From contig CACYIC010000034.1 in assembly GCA_902774325.1 (NCBI GenBank), positions 1-39,198 on the forward strand: 39,198 bases of DNA, in the 5' to 3' direction. Source of the DNA: an uncultured Ruminococcus sp. (GTDB lineage Bacteria; Bacillota; Clostridia; Oscillospirales; Acutalibacteraceae). Position 1 is the stretch's first letter. Each line of letters begins with the position of its first letter. A program made the position numbers and the translations under genes. Below are positions 38,485 to 39,198 of the stretch, one piece after another. Below the pieces are notes generated by a model that saw only the letters and a program-made list of their open reading frames with translations, did not search any database and was not told the DNA's origin.

Positions 38485-38588
38485 GAGTAATCGTGGAGTA
38501 TTCTGTGATTTCGCCCTTTTAAGGTACGGGGCGAGCGGGATACTTTGCGAGGTTTTCAATTCCTATATTTGAGGAAAGGAGGAAAATT

Positions 38589-39005
38589 ATGCCAACGTTT
38601 AACCAATTGGTACGCAAGGGAAGAGAGGTTACAGAGAAGAAGGCGAAGGCGCCTGCACTTCTGAAGGGCTGGAACTCCAAGAAAAGAGTTGCCATCAACC
38701 AGAACTCTCCGCAAAAAAGAGGTGTCTGCACTGCTGTAAAGACGGCTACCCCCAAGAAGCCTAACTCCGCGCTCAGAAAGATCGCCAGAGTAAGACTTTC
38801 CAACGGTATTGAAGTCAGTTCCTACATCCCCGGCGTCGGCCACAATCTTCAGGAGCACAGCGTTGTTCTGATCCGCGGCGGACGTGTTAAGGATCTCCCC
38901 GGTGTTCGTTACCATATCGTGCGCGGCACACTCGACGCGCAGGGTGTAAACGGTCGTATGCAGAGCCGTTCAAAGTACGGCGCGAAGCGTCCGAAGAAAA
39001 AGTAA
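38589..39005 (+). CDS. rpsL: 30S ribosomal protein S12
   Basis: A 138-residue protein behind AAAGGAGG. It has the S12 hallmarks: [41 protein letters not shown], and a basic C-terminus [10 protein letters not shown]. The insertion after A-P-A-L (about 14 residues before P-Q-K-R-G-V-C-T) is the usual Firmicutes form. The conserved lysines that change in streptomycin-resistant mutants are wild type. S12 sits at the decoding centre. It is the first gene of the str operon. Confidence 0.98.
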   Translation: MPTFNQLVRKGREVTEKKAKAPALLKGWNSKKRVAINQNSPQKRGVCTAVKTATPKKPNSALRKIARVRLSNGIEVSSYIPGVGHNLQEHSVVLIRGGRVKDLPGVRYHIVRGTLDAQGVNGRMQSRSKYGAKRPKKK

Positions 39006-39178
39006 TAACACCCCGTTAAGGAATTGACAAAGCTCTCTTGACTTAAAAAATTTAAGTTCTGCTATGCGGCAGGAATTTTCTATATACATTTGTGTGATGG
39101 AGGTTCTTGTTGGCATACGGGAGTTTGTCGCTTTCGAGTACCTATGATATCTCAATTATTGTGAAGGAGGGAAGCAAA
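39006..39178 (+). other. rpsL-rpsG spacer
   Basis: 173 bp with a short hairpin ACTTAAA / TTTAAGT at about 39040-39057 and no gene. The spacer is rather long for this gene pair. A GAAGGAGGG site lies at its end. Confidence 0.5.
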
Positions 39179-39198
39179 GTGCCAAGAAGAGGTTCTAT
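39179..39198 (+). CDS. rpsG: 30S ribosomal protein S7, first codons only
   Basis: A GTG start follows GAAGGAGGGAAGCAAA and is followed by codons for P-R-R-G-S, which is how S7 begins. The order rpsL-rpsG is universal in the str operon. The rest lies outside the window. Confidence 0.9.

Overview
The window looks like a chromosomal segment of a gut or rumen Clostridia of the Ruminococcus / Oscillospiraceae type. The evidence is moderately GC-rich Firmicutes coding style with AGGAGG-type ribosome binding sites, sigma-A promoters with 17-bp spacers, two secreted proteins carrying cellulosome-type dockerins, BspA-like (DUF285) repeats, a SpoVAC homologue, a NifS/ThiI pair of the Bacillus type, and a Firmicutes-length S12 at the start of a str operon. 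No species can be named from this.

Layout. (1) 1-720 is a scarred junction: the 3' end of a GtrA-family gene, the domain V/VI end of a group II intron, a possible sigma-factor fragment, a 40-residue peptide gene, and the last 18 codons of a deleted secreted-protein gene, abutting the stop codon of an HD-GYP gene. (2) 719-4909 (minus strand) holds a 7TM HD-GYP phosphodiesterase with a DUF2442 gene, and a MalT-like LuxR regulator with its own promoter and terminator. (3) 5206-5745 is another scar: a truncated anti-sigma-like gene running into the 3' half of a tRNA, then a dispersed repeat. (4) 5790-14325 holds two large secreted proteins, a subtilase with a dockerin and a BspA-like repeat protein. 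They share a near-identical promoter/upstream element and a near-identical terminator, so they are probably co-regulated. (5) 14350-17670 holds a CPA1 antiporter and a CBS/DRTGG inorganic pyrophosphatase. (6) 17695-27361 is dominated by a secreted-type protein of over 3000 residues (minus strand; CUB-like, Cys-rich, Fn3, PKD, propeller and dockerin modules) whose 5' end lacks a credible start and signal peptide. A 42-residue peptide gene follows it by 14 nt. (7) 27635-30128 holds a TetR regulator divergent from ilvB, then two more copies of the dispersed repeat. (8) 30562-32122 holds a patatin-like protein, a small membrane protein and SpoVAC. (9) 32290-38182 runs as a possible operon: NifS-type cysteine desulfurase, ThiI, a class B sortase with an unusual cytoplasmic N-terminal domain, a small protein related to that domain, and an ATP-grasp enzyme. 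(10) 38455-39198 is rpsL and the first codons of rpsG.

Three observations stand out. First, the sortase at 34731-36710 appears to be fused to a degenerate MoaB/CinA-like (MoCF) domain, and the next gene encodes a shorter protein of the same apparent fold; with the ATP-grasp gene this may be an undescribed surface-assembly module. Second, two short peptides (40 and 42 residues) share a central D-V-I-A-x-S motif, and each starts 13-14 nt after the stop codon of a large secreted-protein gene (one of them deleted to a stub). Third, there are two families of dispersed intergenic repeats, with three and two copies in this window.
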